Shown here: positions 1-6,888 of the stretch, piece by piece | Position numbering within the stretch: position 1 is the stretch's first letter | Layout of the letters: each line of letters starts with the position of its first letter | From: CAYFUL01 sp964346375 | GTDB lineage: Bacteria; Bacillota; Clostridia; Tissierellales; Peptoniphilaceae | Direction of reading: 5' to 3' | NCBI GenBank assembly: GCA_964346375.1 | Contig: CAYFUL010000036.1 | Span: 1 to 14,304 of the forward strand | DNA length: 14,304 nucleotides | The notes under the pieces: model-generated | Database searches by the model: none | Told to the model about the DNA's origin: nothing | What the model saw: the letters and a program-made list of their open reading frames with translations, nothing else | Program-made: the position numbers and the translations under genes

Positions 1-2365
1 GCTGGGAAATTCCAGCTAATTTTGCAACGTCTATTCCGTAGGAATTACTACTATTCCCGGGAAGAAAATTAAAAAAAAAAACTATATCATCATCTACCGT
101 TTGAACTTCAAAGGTTAAATTTCTAACCTGTGAAAATCTACTTTCAAGAACTGCAAGTTCATGGTAGTGGGTTGCGAATAATGTCTTTGCTCCAATATTA
201 TTTACAATATACTCAACTAGGGCAAAGGCAATTGAAAGTCCATCAGTAGTAGATGTACCTCTCCCTACCTCGTCAAGGATAAGGAGGGAATTTTCCGTTG
301 CATTATCTACAATATTTGCAACTTCCTTCATCTCTACCATAAATGTAGAATCTCCCTGTGCAAGATTATCTGATGCGCCAATTCTAGTAAATATTCTATC
401 GAGAATTGAAATATTTCCATAGCTTGCAGGAATATAGCTTCCAATATGTGCCATAATGGCAATTATTGCAACTTGTCTCATATAGGTACTCTTACCAGTC
501 ATATTTGGACCAGTAATAATATCCATCATATTCTCCCTACTTAAATAGGTATCATTTGGAACGAAGTAATCCCTACTTAAATCTTCAACAATTGGATGTC
601 TCCCATCCTTAATATCAATTATTCCATCTCTATTTAAAATAGGTCGCACATAATTTTTTTCTATTGCCACATCGGCTAATGCCACTACACAGTCAAGAGA
701 AGCCACCTTATGGGCGACTTTTTGAATGGTATATAGGTTTTCCTTCACTAAGTCTCTAAGACCCTCAAGAATCTCAATCTGAATTTCATAGACCTGATTT
801 TTAGATCCAATAATCTTAGATTCCATATCCTTTAATTCAACTGTAAAGTACCTCTCTGAACCCACTAGAGTTTGTTTTCTAATGTAATCCTCTGGAACTC
901 TATCTATATATGACTTTGTAACTTCAATAAAGTAGCCAAGTATTTTATTGTACTTAATTCTAAGCTTTGGAATATTAGTCCTCTCTTTTTCCTTCTCCTC
1001 TAATTTAAAGAGAAATCCCTGACCTCTATCCCTTAATTCAAAGAGTTCGTCCACCTCCCTACTATATCCCTCTCGGATAATTCGCTCATCTCCAATTACT
1101 GCCGGTGGATTTTCAACTACTACCCTTTGAATCTCCTCTGCAATAAATAGAATATCCTCAAAAGTACACACATACTCCCTTAAATTTGGATATTTACTCT
1201 CTAAAACTAGATTCTTTAACTTTTCTATTTCAAATATGGATTTTTTAAGGCTAATTAAATCCCTTGGAGATAGTGTTTCAGTAGATAGTTTCGTTGTAAT
1301 TCTCTCTATATCGTAAATATTCTTTAGATGTTCTCCAATTTCATCCTTAAAAATTAAGGAGCTCATTACTTCTTCAATTATATCCTGCCTTCTAGTAATT
1401 CTCTTAATATCAATAAGAGGTGATTCTATCCACTTCTTTAAAAGCCGAGAACCCATTGCAGTTTTGGTAAAGTCTAAAGTTCCAAGGAGAGAACCTCTTT
1501 TTTTACCAGTAGAAATTGAACTTAGTAGCTCTAAATTTCTCTTAGTATTGTCGTCTAAAATAAGGTACTCATTGGTATTGTAGTAACTAACCTCGTTAAT
1601 ATGGCCAATAGATTTTTTTTGAGTATCAAGTAGGTAGTTAAGTAGGGCAATAATTGCCTTATTTTCATGTCCTTCTCTCAATAGATACTCTCTAATTCCA
1701 CTGCTTAAATAATTTACATCAGGCACATTGTAGGAATTTACAGTATTAATTAGTAGACCTTCCCTTGATTTAAAAAAGTCCACTAGTAAACTGTCCTCTT
1801 GATATTCCTCGTTTATTAATATTTCCTTTGGATTTATTCTATTTACTTCGTCGACTAATCTCTTTCCCCGTTCTCTCTTGGTAAAAAAAGTTCCTTCAGT
1901 TGTAAAAAGTTGCCCTGTGGAATAGTCTACATAGGCAAGTTTGTAACTAATTCCAGCAAGATTAATTGAAAGGAGAAAATTATTACTGCCTCTATCAAGG
2001 TAATCAGTATCGGTAAAGGTACCGGGAGTAACTACTCTTGTAACCTCTCGCTTTACAAGTCCTTTAGCAAGTTTTGGATCCTCTACTTGGTCGCAAATGG
2101 CAACTTTGTAACCCTTATCTATCATTCTGGAAATATAGGAATTTGCAACATGGTATGGCACTCCACACATTGGAACTTTTTCAGCTTGTCCAGCATCCCT
2201 TGCCGTAAGTACAATTTCCAATTCCCTAGATGCAGTAAGGGCATCTTCAAAGAACATCTCATAGAAATCTCCCATTCTAAAGAATAGTATGGAATCGGGA
2301 TATTCCTCCTTAACCTTTAGATACTGTTGCAACATGGGAGTAAGTCTACTAAAATCAATCTTCAA
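1..2365 (-). CDS. mutS: DNA mismatch repair protein MutS, 3' end cut off by window edge
   Basis: MutS binds mismatches and small insertion loops and uses ATP to start mismatch repair. About 788 codons are visible. The chosen start is TTG at 2365, giving MKIDFSRLTPMLQQYLKVK, preceded at 5 bases by AAGGTGA (2371-2377). The first ATG, at residue 11, would delete the conserved LTPMLQQYL segment. Visible landmarks: the mismatch-reading Phe-x-Glu (F34-Y35-E36 within FRMGDFYEMFF), the connector/core/clamp region, Walker A GPNMTGKST at residues 619-627 (Thr at a position that is usually Gly, Ser or Ala), and Walker B LILDE ending D698-E699, followed by GRGTST. The reading frame is open to base 2, through SYGIDVAKLAGIS. 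By comparison with usual lengths of 850-880 residues, only the C-terminal helical/tetramerisation tail is missing. The start overlaps the end of miaB by 11 bases, so translation is probably coupled. An 11-base A/T run lies near the visible 3' end. Confidence 0.97.
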   Translation of the reverse strand, partial: MKIDFSRLTPMLQQYLKVKEEYPDSILFFRMGDFYEMFFEDALTASRELEIVLTARDAGQAEKVPMCGVPYHVANSYISRMIDKGYKVAICDQVEDPKLAKGLVKREVTRVVTPGTFTDTDYLDRGSNNFLLSINLAGISYKLAYVDYSTGQLFTTEGTFFTKRERGKRLVDEVNRINPKEILINEEYQEDSLLVDFFKSREGLLINTVNSYNVPDVNYLSSGIREYLLREGHENKAIIALLNYLLDTQKKSIGHINEVSYYNTNEYLILDDNTKRNLELLSSISTGKKRGSLLGTLDFTKTAMGSRLLKKWIESPLIDIKRITRRQDIIEEVMSSLIFKDEIGEHLKNIYDIERITTKLSTETLSPRDLISLKKSIFEIEKLKNLVLESKYPNLREYVCTFEDILFIAEEIQRVVVENPPAVIGDERIIREGYSREVDELFELRDRGQGFLFKLEEKEKERTNIPKLRIKYNKILGYFIEVTKSYIDRVPEDYIRKQTLVGSERYFTVELKDMESKIIGSKNQVYEIQIEILEGLRDLVKENLYTIQKVAHKVASLDCVVALADVAIEKNYVRPILNRDGIIDIKDGRHPIVEDLSRDYFVPNDTYLSRENMMDIITGPNMTGKSTYMRQVAIIAIMAHIGSYIPASYGNISILDRIFTRIGASDNLAQGDSTFMVEMKEVANIVDNATENSLLILDEVGRGTSTTDGLSIAFALVEYIVNNIGAKTLFATHYHELAVLESRFSQVRNLTFEVQTVDDDIVFFFNFLPGNSSNSYGIDVAKLAGISQ
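71..81. repeat. Homopolymer A11 (T11 in coding sense) inside mutS
   Basis: There are eleven consecutive A on the plus strand, read as GTT TTT TTT TTT (Val-Phe-Phe-Phe) in mutS, about codons 759-762. The tract lies between the Walker B region and the conserved SYGIDVAKLAG segment. A one-base slip would frameshift the protein after the ATPase core. Shorter runs also occur in mutS at 1498-1504 (7 T) and 1613-1620 (8 T). The tract itself is seen directly; any role in switching is inference. Confidence 0.9.
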
Positions 2366-3761
2366 TTAACTCACCTTCTAAGGAAAAACTATTAGCAGAG
2401 GTAATCTTTACCTTTACTATCTTTCCAATTAGTTCTCTACTTCCATTAAAGTTAACCAGTTTAAATTCATCAGTTCTTCCCACAACTCTATTTTCATTAT
2501 TTTTACTTATGTCCTCAACAAGAACCTCTACCTCTTTTCCAAGGTACTCTAAATTCTTCTTCTGCTGAATTGGATAGAGTACATCTAGAAGTCTTTGGAA
2601 CCTATCCTGTTTAATATTGTGGGGAATTTGCTCCTGACTTTTCGCAGCAACTGTACCCTCTCTTACAGAGTAAAGGAATGTAAATGAGGTATCGTACTCC
2701 ACCCTTTTAACTAGGTCAAGGGTATCTAAAAAGTCCTCTTCAGTTTCTCCTGGAAAGCCTACCATAATATCTGTACATAGGGCAATATTTGGAGCAACAC
2801 TTTTTATCGTCTCAATTTTTTCAAGGTAATCTTCCCTAGTGTACTTTCTATTCATCATCTTTAGTACTCTATTGCTCCCAGCCTGTACTGGAAGATGGAG
2901 GAAGTTACACAGTTTATCTAAATCTCTAAAACATTCAATTAACTCATCTGAAATATCCTTTGGATGGGATGTCATAAATCTTATACGTTTTAATCCCTCT
3001 ATTTCATTAATTCTTCTTAGTAATTCTGCAAAGGTAATTGGATTTTTTAATGTCTTACCGTAGGAGTTTACATTTTGTCCAAGTAGAGTTACCTCTACTG
3101 TTCCATGGGCGGCTAAATCCTTAATTTCCTCAATAATATCCTCTGGCTCTCTGGAATTTTCCCTTCCCCTAGTATAGGGAACTATACAGTAGGTGCAGTA
3201 ATTATTACTTCCATGCATTATATTTACATAGTACTTAAAGGAATATAGTCTAGTTGCTTGAAGGCGGTTGTCCATTTCAGAGTAGTTTTCCTCAATATCC
3301 ATAGCCAATTTTTCCCCACCATAGGATCTAACCAGTAGCTCTGGAAATCTCCAAATATTATTTGTTCCAAAGATTATATCCACATTTGAAAACTTATCTA
3401 TTACATAATCTCTCGACTCTGCTCTCTGCATCATACAACCACATACGGCAATTTTAATACCTGGTTTTTTCTCCTTTAGGTGCTTTAAATTTCCAAGCTG
3501 GCCGTAGACTTTATCCTCTGCTGAATGTCTAACGGAACAGGTATTTACAATAATTAAATCTGCATCATTATAGTCCTCTACTGTACTATATCCCATCTTT
3601 TCAACAACCCATGCGATTTTTTCAGAGTCATGTTCATTCATCTGACAGCCATGGGTAATAACAGTAGCACTTAATTTTTTACTACTATTCATCTCATTTA
3701 TATTTAGTATATATTCTCCAACACTGTTTTCAGTATAGGTAATAAGTTCTAAATTATTCAT
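2355..3761 (-). CDS. miaB: tRNA-2-methylthio-N6-dimethylallyladenosine synthase MiaB, with Ser at the first radical-SAM Cys position
   Basis: MiaB adds a methylthio group to C2 of i6A37 in tRNAs reading UNN codons, using two [4Fe-4S] clusters and SAM. The 468 residues show all three parts. The N-terminal UPF0004 domain (about 30-145) has its three cluster cysteines: C39 (HGCQMNE), C75 (NTCSVR) and C109 (CGCMMQ). The radical-SAM domain (about 175-400) carries the MiaB signatures LLGQNVNSYG (226-235) and HLPVQAGSN (289-297). A C-terminal TRAM domain follows (about 405-467). The oddity is the CxxxCxxC motif, which reads S185-NNY-C189-TY-C192: the first cluster Cys is an AGT Ser codon, one base from TGT Cys. 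Everything around it (CTYCIVPYTRGRE) is typical, so the gene is not decaying. The start ATG follows AAGGGAAG, and 12 bases separate it from the upstream FAD gene. MiaB is certain by family; activity with this substitution is not. Confidence 0.95.
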   Translation of the reverse strand: MNNLELITYTENSVGEYILNINEMNSSKKLSATVITHGCQMNEHDSEKIAWVVEKMGYSTVEDYNDADLIIVNTCSVRHSAEDKVYGQLGNLKHLKEKKPGIKIAVCGCMMQRAESRDYVIDKFSNVDIIFGTNNIWRFPELLVRSYGGEKLAMDIEENYSEMDNRLQATRLYSFKYYVNIMHGSNNYCTYCIVPYTRGRENSREPEDIIEEIKDLAAHGTVEVTLLGQNVNSYGKTLKNPITFAELLRRINEIEGLKRIRFMTSHPKDISDELIECFRDLDKLCNFLHLPVQAGSNRVLKMMNRKYTREDYLEKIETIKSVAPNIALCTDIMVGFPGETEEDFLDTLDLVKRVEYDTSFTFLYSVREGTVAAKSQEQIPHNIKQDRFQRLLDVLYPIQQKKNLEYLGKEVEVLVEDISKNNENRVVGRTDEFKLVNFNGSRELIGKIVKVKITSANSFSLEGELIED

Positions 3762-3773
3762 TTAATCTTCCCT

Positions 3774-5150
3774 TCAATTTATTGTACTATTTATATATCT
3801 TGCAACCTCAACTCCACAAGCAGAAGCTTGTGAAAGGGAGTGGGTAGTTCCCCCACCATCTCCTACGACAAATAGGCCGGGTACTTCCGTTTCAAAGTGT
3901 TCATCTACTTCAACCTTAGAGTTATAAAATTTAACCTCTACTCCATATAGAAGCGTATCCTCATTTGCAGTACCTGGAGCAATTTTATCAATGGCATAGA
4001 TCATCTCAATTATAGAGTCTAGTTGTCTTTTAGGTATTACTAAAGATAGATCCCCGGGAGTTGCATTTAGTGTAGGAACTGTAAAACACTTCTCCATTCT
4101 CTTTGAACTAGAACGTCTGCCCTTAGTTAAATCTCCAAAACGCTGAAGTAGTACTCCCCCACCAAGCATATTTGAAAGTTTTGCAATACTCTCTCCATAT
4201 TCGTTAGAGTCCTTAAATGGCTCTGTAAATCTATTACTTACAAGTAGGGCAAAGTTGGTATTTTCGCTGTGAAGCTCTGGATTTGAGTAGGAATGTCCAT
4301 TAACTGTAATTATTCCATTGGTATTCTCTGCTACAACTTGACCATAGGGATTCATACAGAAGGTTCTAACAAGGTCATTATATCCCTTGGTTTGGTAAAC
4401 TATTTTAGATTCGTAAACTTCATCAGTAATATGTTTTAAAATCTCTGCTGGAAGTTCTACCCTTACTCCAATATCAACTTGGTTTGAGTAGTATTCTATT
4501 CCCAATTTTTGGCATATTTTAGATTGCCATTTAGATCCACTTCTTCCAGAGGCAAGGACTAATACCTTAGACTTATATGTCTCCCCCTTATTAGTATGAA
4601 CTAAAAATTCTCCGTTTTTTTCAATATCCTCTACTGTGGTATTAAAGATAATATCAATGCTGTCCTTGGTAAAATCATACATCTTCTTTAAAATTTCCAC
4701 ATTTCTATCTGTGCCAAAATGTCTAACCTTTGCATCGAGAAGGTGTAGGTCGTGGCGCAGTGCAATGGTTTTTAAATCGGAGTTTGATGTGGAATATAGC
4801 TTTGATTCACCTTCATCAAAAGAACATAGTACACTGTCTACATATTCCATAAGCTCAATGGATTTTTCCCTACCCAGTATAGTGTGCATATCTCCACCAA
4901 AGTTTGTGGTAATATTGTACTTTCCATCAGAGAGAGTTCCTGCTCCACCATATCCACTCATTATATTACAAGGTACACAGGAAATACATCTCTCAACTTT
5001 TCCAGCTTTAATAGGGCAAATTCGTTTCTCAATGGAATTGCCCTTATCAATCATTAATACCTTTAGTTTACTATTCATCTTTATAAACTCATAGGACGCA
5101 AAAACTCCACTTGCCCCCGCTCCTACAATAATAACGTCATAATCCTTCAT
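3774..5150 (-). CDS. FAD-dependent oxidoreductase of the COG2509 type
   Basis: 458 residues. A dinucleotide-binding Rossmann fold opens the protein (DVIIVGAGASG, glycines 10, 12 and 15), with the matching acidic strand end MIDKG near residue 35. The C-terminal FAD motif GLFVVGDGGG ends the fold (Asp about 431). After the Rossmann fold comes a cysteine-rich stretch, C45-P then C55, C58 and C61, leading into IMSGYGGAGTLSDGK. In my recognition this combination marks the COG2509 'uncharacterised FAD-dependent dehydrogenases' of Firmicutes. The substrate is unknown to me; the cysteines could be redox-active or bind metal, which is inference. No membrane segment is visible. The start is ATG 5150, preceded by GGGTGAG. 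A longer in-frame start at 5213 lies inside the neighbouring HD gene and adds 21 residues upstream of the Rossmann strand, so I reject it. It sits 4 bases after the HD gene and 12 before miaB, in the same operon. Confidence 0.85.
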   Translation of the reverse strand: MKDYDVIIVGAGASGVFASYEFIKMNSKLKVLMIDKGNSIEKRICPIKAGKVERCISCVPCNIMSGYGGAGTLSDGKYNITTNFGGDMHTILGREKSIELMEYVDSVLCSFDEGESKLYSTSNSDLKTIALRHDLHLLDAKVRHFGTDRNVEILKKMYDFTKDSIDIIFNTTVEDIEKNGEFLVHTNKGETYKSKVLVLASGRSGSKWQSKICQKLGIEYYSNQVDIGVRVELPAEILKHITDEVYESKIVYQTKGYNDLVRTFCMNPYGQVVAENTNGIITVNGHSYSNPELHSENTNFALLVSNRFTEPFKDSNEYGESIAKLSNMLGGGVLLQRFGDLTKGRRSSSKRMEKCFTVPTLNATPGDLSLVIPKRQLDSIIEMIYAIDKIAPGTANEDTLLYGVEVKFYNSKVEVDEHFETEVPGLFVVGDGGGTTHSLSQASACGVEVARYINSTIN

Positions 5151-5154
5151 AAAC

Positions 5155-5748
5155 TCACCCAAAATAATCGTCAATATAGAAAAGTGCCAACTTGTACAAC
5201 TCTTCACTTGCATCTTTTATTATAGAGATTCTCTTCTTTACTTGTTCAGGATTAACTCCATGTTCCTTCCATGAGCCGCCACCTTGAAAATAATTAAGGG
5301 TAAGGGGCTGAAATCTATCTAGTGCATTTGCATACTTTGCCTCGTTAGTTTTTCCTTCTTCAAATTCATCAAAAAGTCCCTTTAATTCAGTTGAGTATGG
5401 CTCTGGAAGTAGTCCAAAGATTCTCTCTTTAGCCTGTTGCTCCCTAATATACTGGGTCTTTTTTGCCTCCTCATCATAGGCGTAGGTATCTCCTGCGTCA
5501 ATTTCTACAATGTCGTGAATTAAAAGCATCTTCATAGTCTTTAACACATCTACGGGAAAATCACAGTAGTCCACCAATAGAAATGCCATCATGGCAATAT
5601 GGTAAGAGTGTTCCGCGTCATTTTCATACCTAGTTCCATCTATAAGTAATGTATGTCTAAAAATTTGCTTTAATTTATCAAGTTCAACTATAAATTCTAT
5701 ATGGGAAACTAACTCCCTATTAAAGATTTCATACATTCTAGACTGCAA
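5155..5748 (-). CDS. HD-domain phosphohydrolase (YfbR/HDDC2-like, COG1896)
   Basis: 197 residues with the metal-binding HD-domain pattern in order: H47 (NDAEHS), H78-D79 (LIHDIVEIDAGDT) and D144 (ALDRFQP). The AEHSYHIA ... HDIVEIDAGDTYAYD arrangement resembles the COG1896 family, whose studied members (E. coli YfbR, human HDDC2) are 5'-nucleotidases acting on deoxynucleoside monophosphates. Substrate here is inferred from family only. The chosen start is TTG 5748, 11 bases after GGGAGGA; it overlaps the end of mtnA by 11 bases. The alternative ATG at 5736 (four residues shorter) would sit 23 bases from that RBS. The gene lies between mtnA and the FAD oxidoreductase with no room for separate promoters, so it is probably co-transcribed with both. 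A nucleotidase beside a nucleoside phosphorylase and a sugar-phosphate isomerase would fit nucleotide salvage. Confidence 0.85.
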   Translation of the reverse strand: MQSRMYEIFNRELVSHIEFIVELDKLKQIFRHTLLIDGTRYENDAEHSYHIAMMAFLLVDYCDFPVDVLKTMKMLLIHDIVEIDAGDTYAYDEEAKKTQYIREQQAKERIFGLLPEPYSTELKGLFDEFEEGKTNEAKYANALDRFQPLTLNYFQGGGSWKEHGVNPEQVKKRISIIKDASEELYKLALFYIDDYFG

Positions 5749-6796
5749 AATTATAAAATCCTCCCTTTACAAATTCTAAATATCTATTTAAATCATAGGG
5801 ACTAAAAATTCCAACATCAGTTACTACGCCACTTACTAAGTGGGCAGGAGTAATATCAAAGGCTGGATAAAGTCCAACTACATCTTCCTTAGTGTGTTTT
5901 ATGCCGTGGCAGGACAGTACCTCAAAGGGATCCCTATTTTCTATTTTTAAGTCCTTTGAAGAAAGTACATTTACATCTGGAATACCTGTAACAAAGTATG
6001 GAATCTTCATATATTTTGCAACTATTGCCATTTGGTAGGTACCAACCTTATTTACAATACTGCCATCCATACAAATTGAATCTGCAGCAGAGGTAAATAG
6101 ATCAATATGCTTCTCAACCATAGTGACTGCAACCATATTATCTGTAATTACAGAAACTGGGTACCCCATATCTGAAATAACAGATGCAGTAAACCTTGCC
6201 CCTTGTAGAAATGGTCTAGTTTCCGGACAGAAAAATTCAATGGAAAGATTTCTCTCTTGACATTCTCTAAGCATCATTCCAATTATAGTCTCTCCAAAAC
6301 ATTGAGTAATTACTTTTCCATTGTCTACAAACATATCTACAAGGTACTTTGCAACCTTCCCAATGGTGGAATATCTATTTTCCATAGATGAAAGAGTATA
6401 TTCAAAGATAATTCTATCTAATTCCTTTTCAAAAATATTCTCCCTTACAATTTTTAAACAGCCATCTGTAACCTGCTTCATTCTACTTACCGTAGTAGGC
6501 CTTGCATTTTGTAGTGTAGTAGCTGCATTTTCAAGGTACTCTAATCTACTACCACTATCTAAATCTCTACATTCGTAAGCTGCAAGAGCCATTCCCATTC
6601 CACAGGCAGTAAATGGTCCAGCACTTTGGGTAACCATATCTCTAATCGCCTCTGCAACTTCAACATGAGTGCTACAATTTACAAAGGATACTTCCCTTGG
6701 ATAAATTCTTCTATCTAAAATTCTAACTATGCCCTCTTCATACCATGCTACATTTTCAAATTGAAGCATAAAGGCTAAATTATTATCTATTCTCAT
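5738..6796 (-). CDS. mtnA: S-methyl-5-thioribose-1-phosphate isomerase family protein (MtnA/eIF2B-like)
   Basis: 352 residues from ATG 6796, which has GAGGTG four bases upstream; an upstream in-frame ATG at 6826 lacks an RBS and adds nothing conserved. MtnA converts the aldose 5-methylthioribose 1-phosphate to the ketose. Family marks: ETRPFLQGARFTAS (192-205), VITDNM (216-221), the acid at D239, NKVGTYQMAIVAKY (249-262), PYFV, FDITPAHLVSGVVTD (313-327), and a likely catalytic Cys at C166 (ITQCFGET). Several classic MtnA strings are altered: RGAPAIG is replaced by QSAGPFTACG (57-66), and GADRI by AADSI (237-241). This looks like a divergent clostridial branch, so the substrate may be methylthioribose-, deoxyribose- or another pentose 1-phosphate; the archaeal ribose-1,5-bisphosphate isomerases are also relatives. 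It leads the left-block operon and is divergent from the nucleoside phosphorylase that would supply its substrate. Confidence 0.8.
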   Translation of the reverse strand: MRIDNNLAFMLQFENVAWYEEGIVRILDRRIYPREVSFVNCSTHVEVAEAIRDMVTQSAGPFTACGMGMALAAYECRDLDSGSRLEYLENAATTLQNARPTTVSRMKQVTDGCLKIVRENIFEKELDRIIFEYTLSSMENRYSTIGKVAKYLVDMFVDNGKVITQCFGETIIGMMLRECQERNLSIEFFCPETRPFLQGARFTASVISDMGYPVSVITDNMVAVTMVEKHIDLFTSAADSICMDGSIVNKVGTYQMAIVAKYMKIPYFVTGIPDVNVLSSKDLKIENRDPFEVLSCHGIKHTKEDVVGLYPAFDITPAHLVSGVVTDVGIFSPYDLNRYLEFVKGGFYNFAV

Positions 6797-6830
6797 AAAA
6801 CACCTCAATATACTATATTTTATCATAAGG

Positions 6831-6873
6831 AAAGTATAGAATATAGAAAAAGCACCTTAATTGTCTATACTTT
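6831..6873. promoter_or_regulatory. Perfect 10-bp inverted repeat in the mtnA / phosphorylase divergent region (candidate operator)
   Basis: AAAGTATAGA (6831-6840) and TCTATACTTT (6864-6873) are exact reverse complements separated by 23 bases, so the arm centres are 33 bases apart, close to three helical turns. Each arm contains a -10-like TATACT pointing towards its own gene. The region serves two divergent genes of one probable pathway, so a shared repressor/activator site or mirror-image promoters are the simplest readings. No known regulator motif is recognised. Confidence 0.5.
6833..6867 (-). promoter_or_regulatory. Candidate promoter of the mtnA operon
   Basis: On the minus strand TAGACA (6867-6862) is followed after 16 bases by TATATT (6845-6840), a reasonable sigma-A type -35/-10 pair. 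A second -10-like TATACT lies at 6838-6833. Either would give a leader of roughly 30-40 bases before the ATG at 6796. The -35 overlaps the right arm of the inverted repeat. The opposite gene has TATACT at 6866-6871 but no good -35, and would have a leader of only about 11 bases. Confidence 0.45.
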
Positions 6874-6888
6874 ATTTTGGAGGTAGTA

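Noticed and set aside
2087..3063. Two plus-strand open frames (2087-2287 and 2839-3063)
   Set aside because: Antisense to mutS and miaB respectively, which are certain; low-complexity shadow translations.
4636..5094. Plus-strand open frame of 152 codons
   Set aside because: It lies wholly antisense to the FAD oxidoreductase, whose protein is clearly conserved; the translation shows no family pattern and no good RBS.
5151..5213. Longer start for the FAD oxidoreductase at 5213
   Set aside because: The extra 21 residues overlap the HD gene and precede the Rossmann strand; ATG 5150 has a proper RBS.
5750..5755. TATAAT on the minus strand just before the HD gene, as an internal promoter
   Set aside because: No -35-like hexamer at 16-18 bases, and the bases code for the end of mtnA; chance match in AT-rich DNA.
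6321..6578. Plus-strand open frame inside mtnA
   Set aside because: Antisense to a conserved coding region, no RBS or motif.
6797..6826. Upstream ATG for mtnA at 6826
   Set aside because: It has no RBS and would begin at about the predicted transcription start; GAGGTG precedes ATG 6796.
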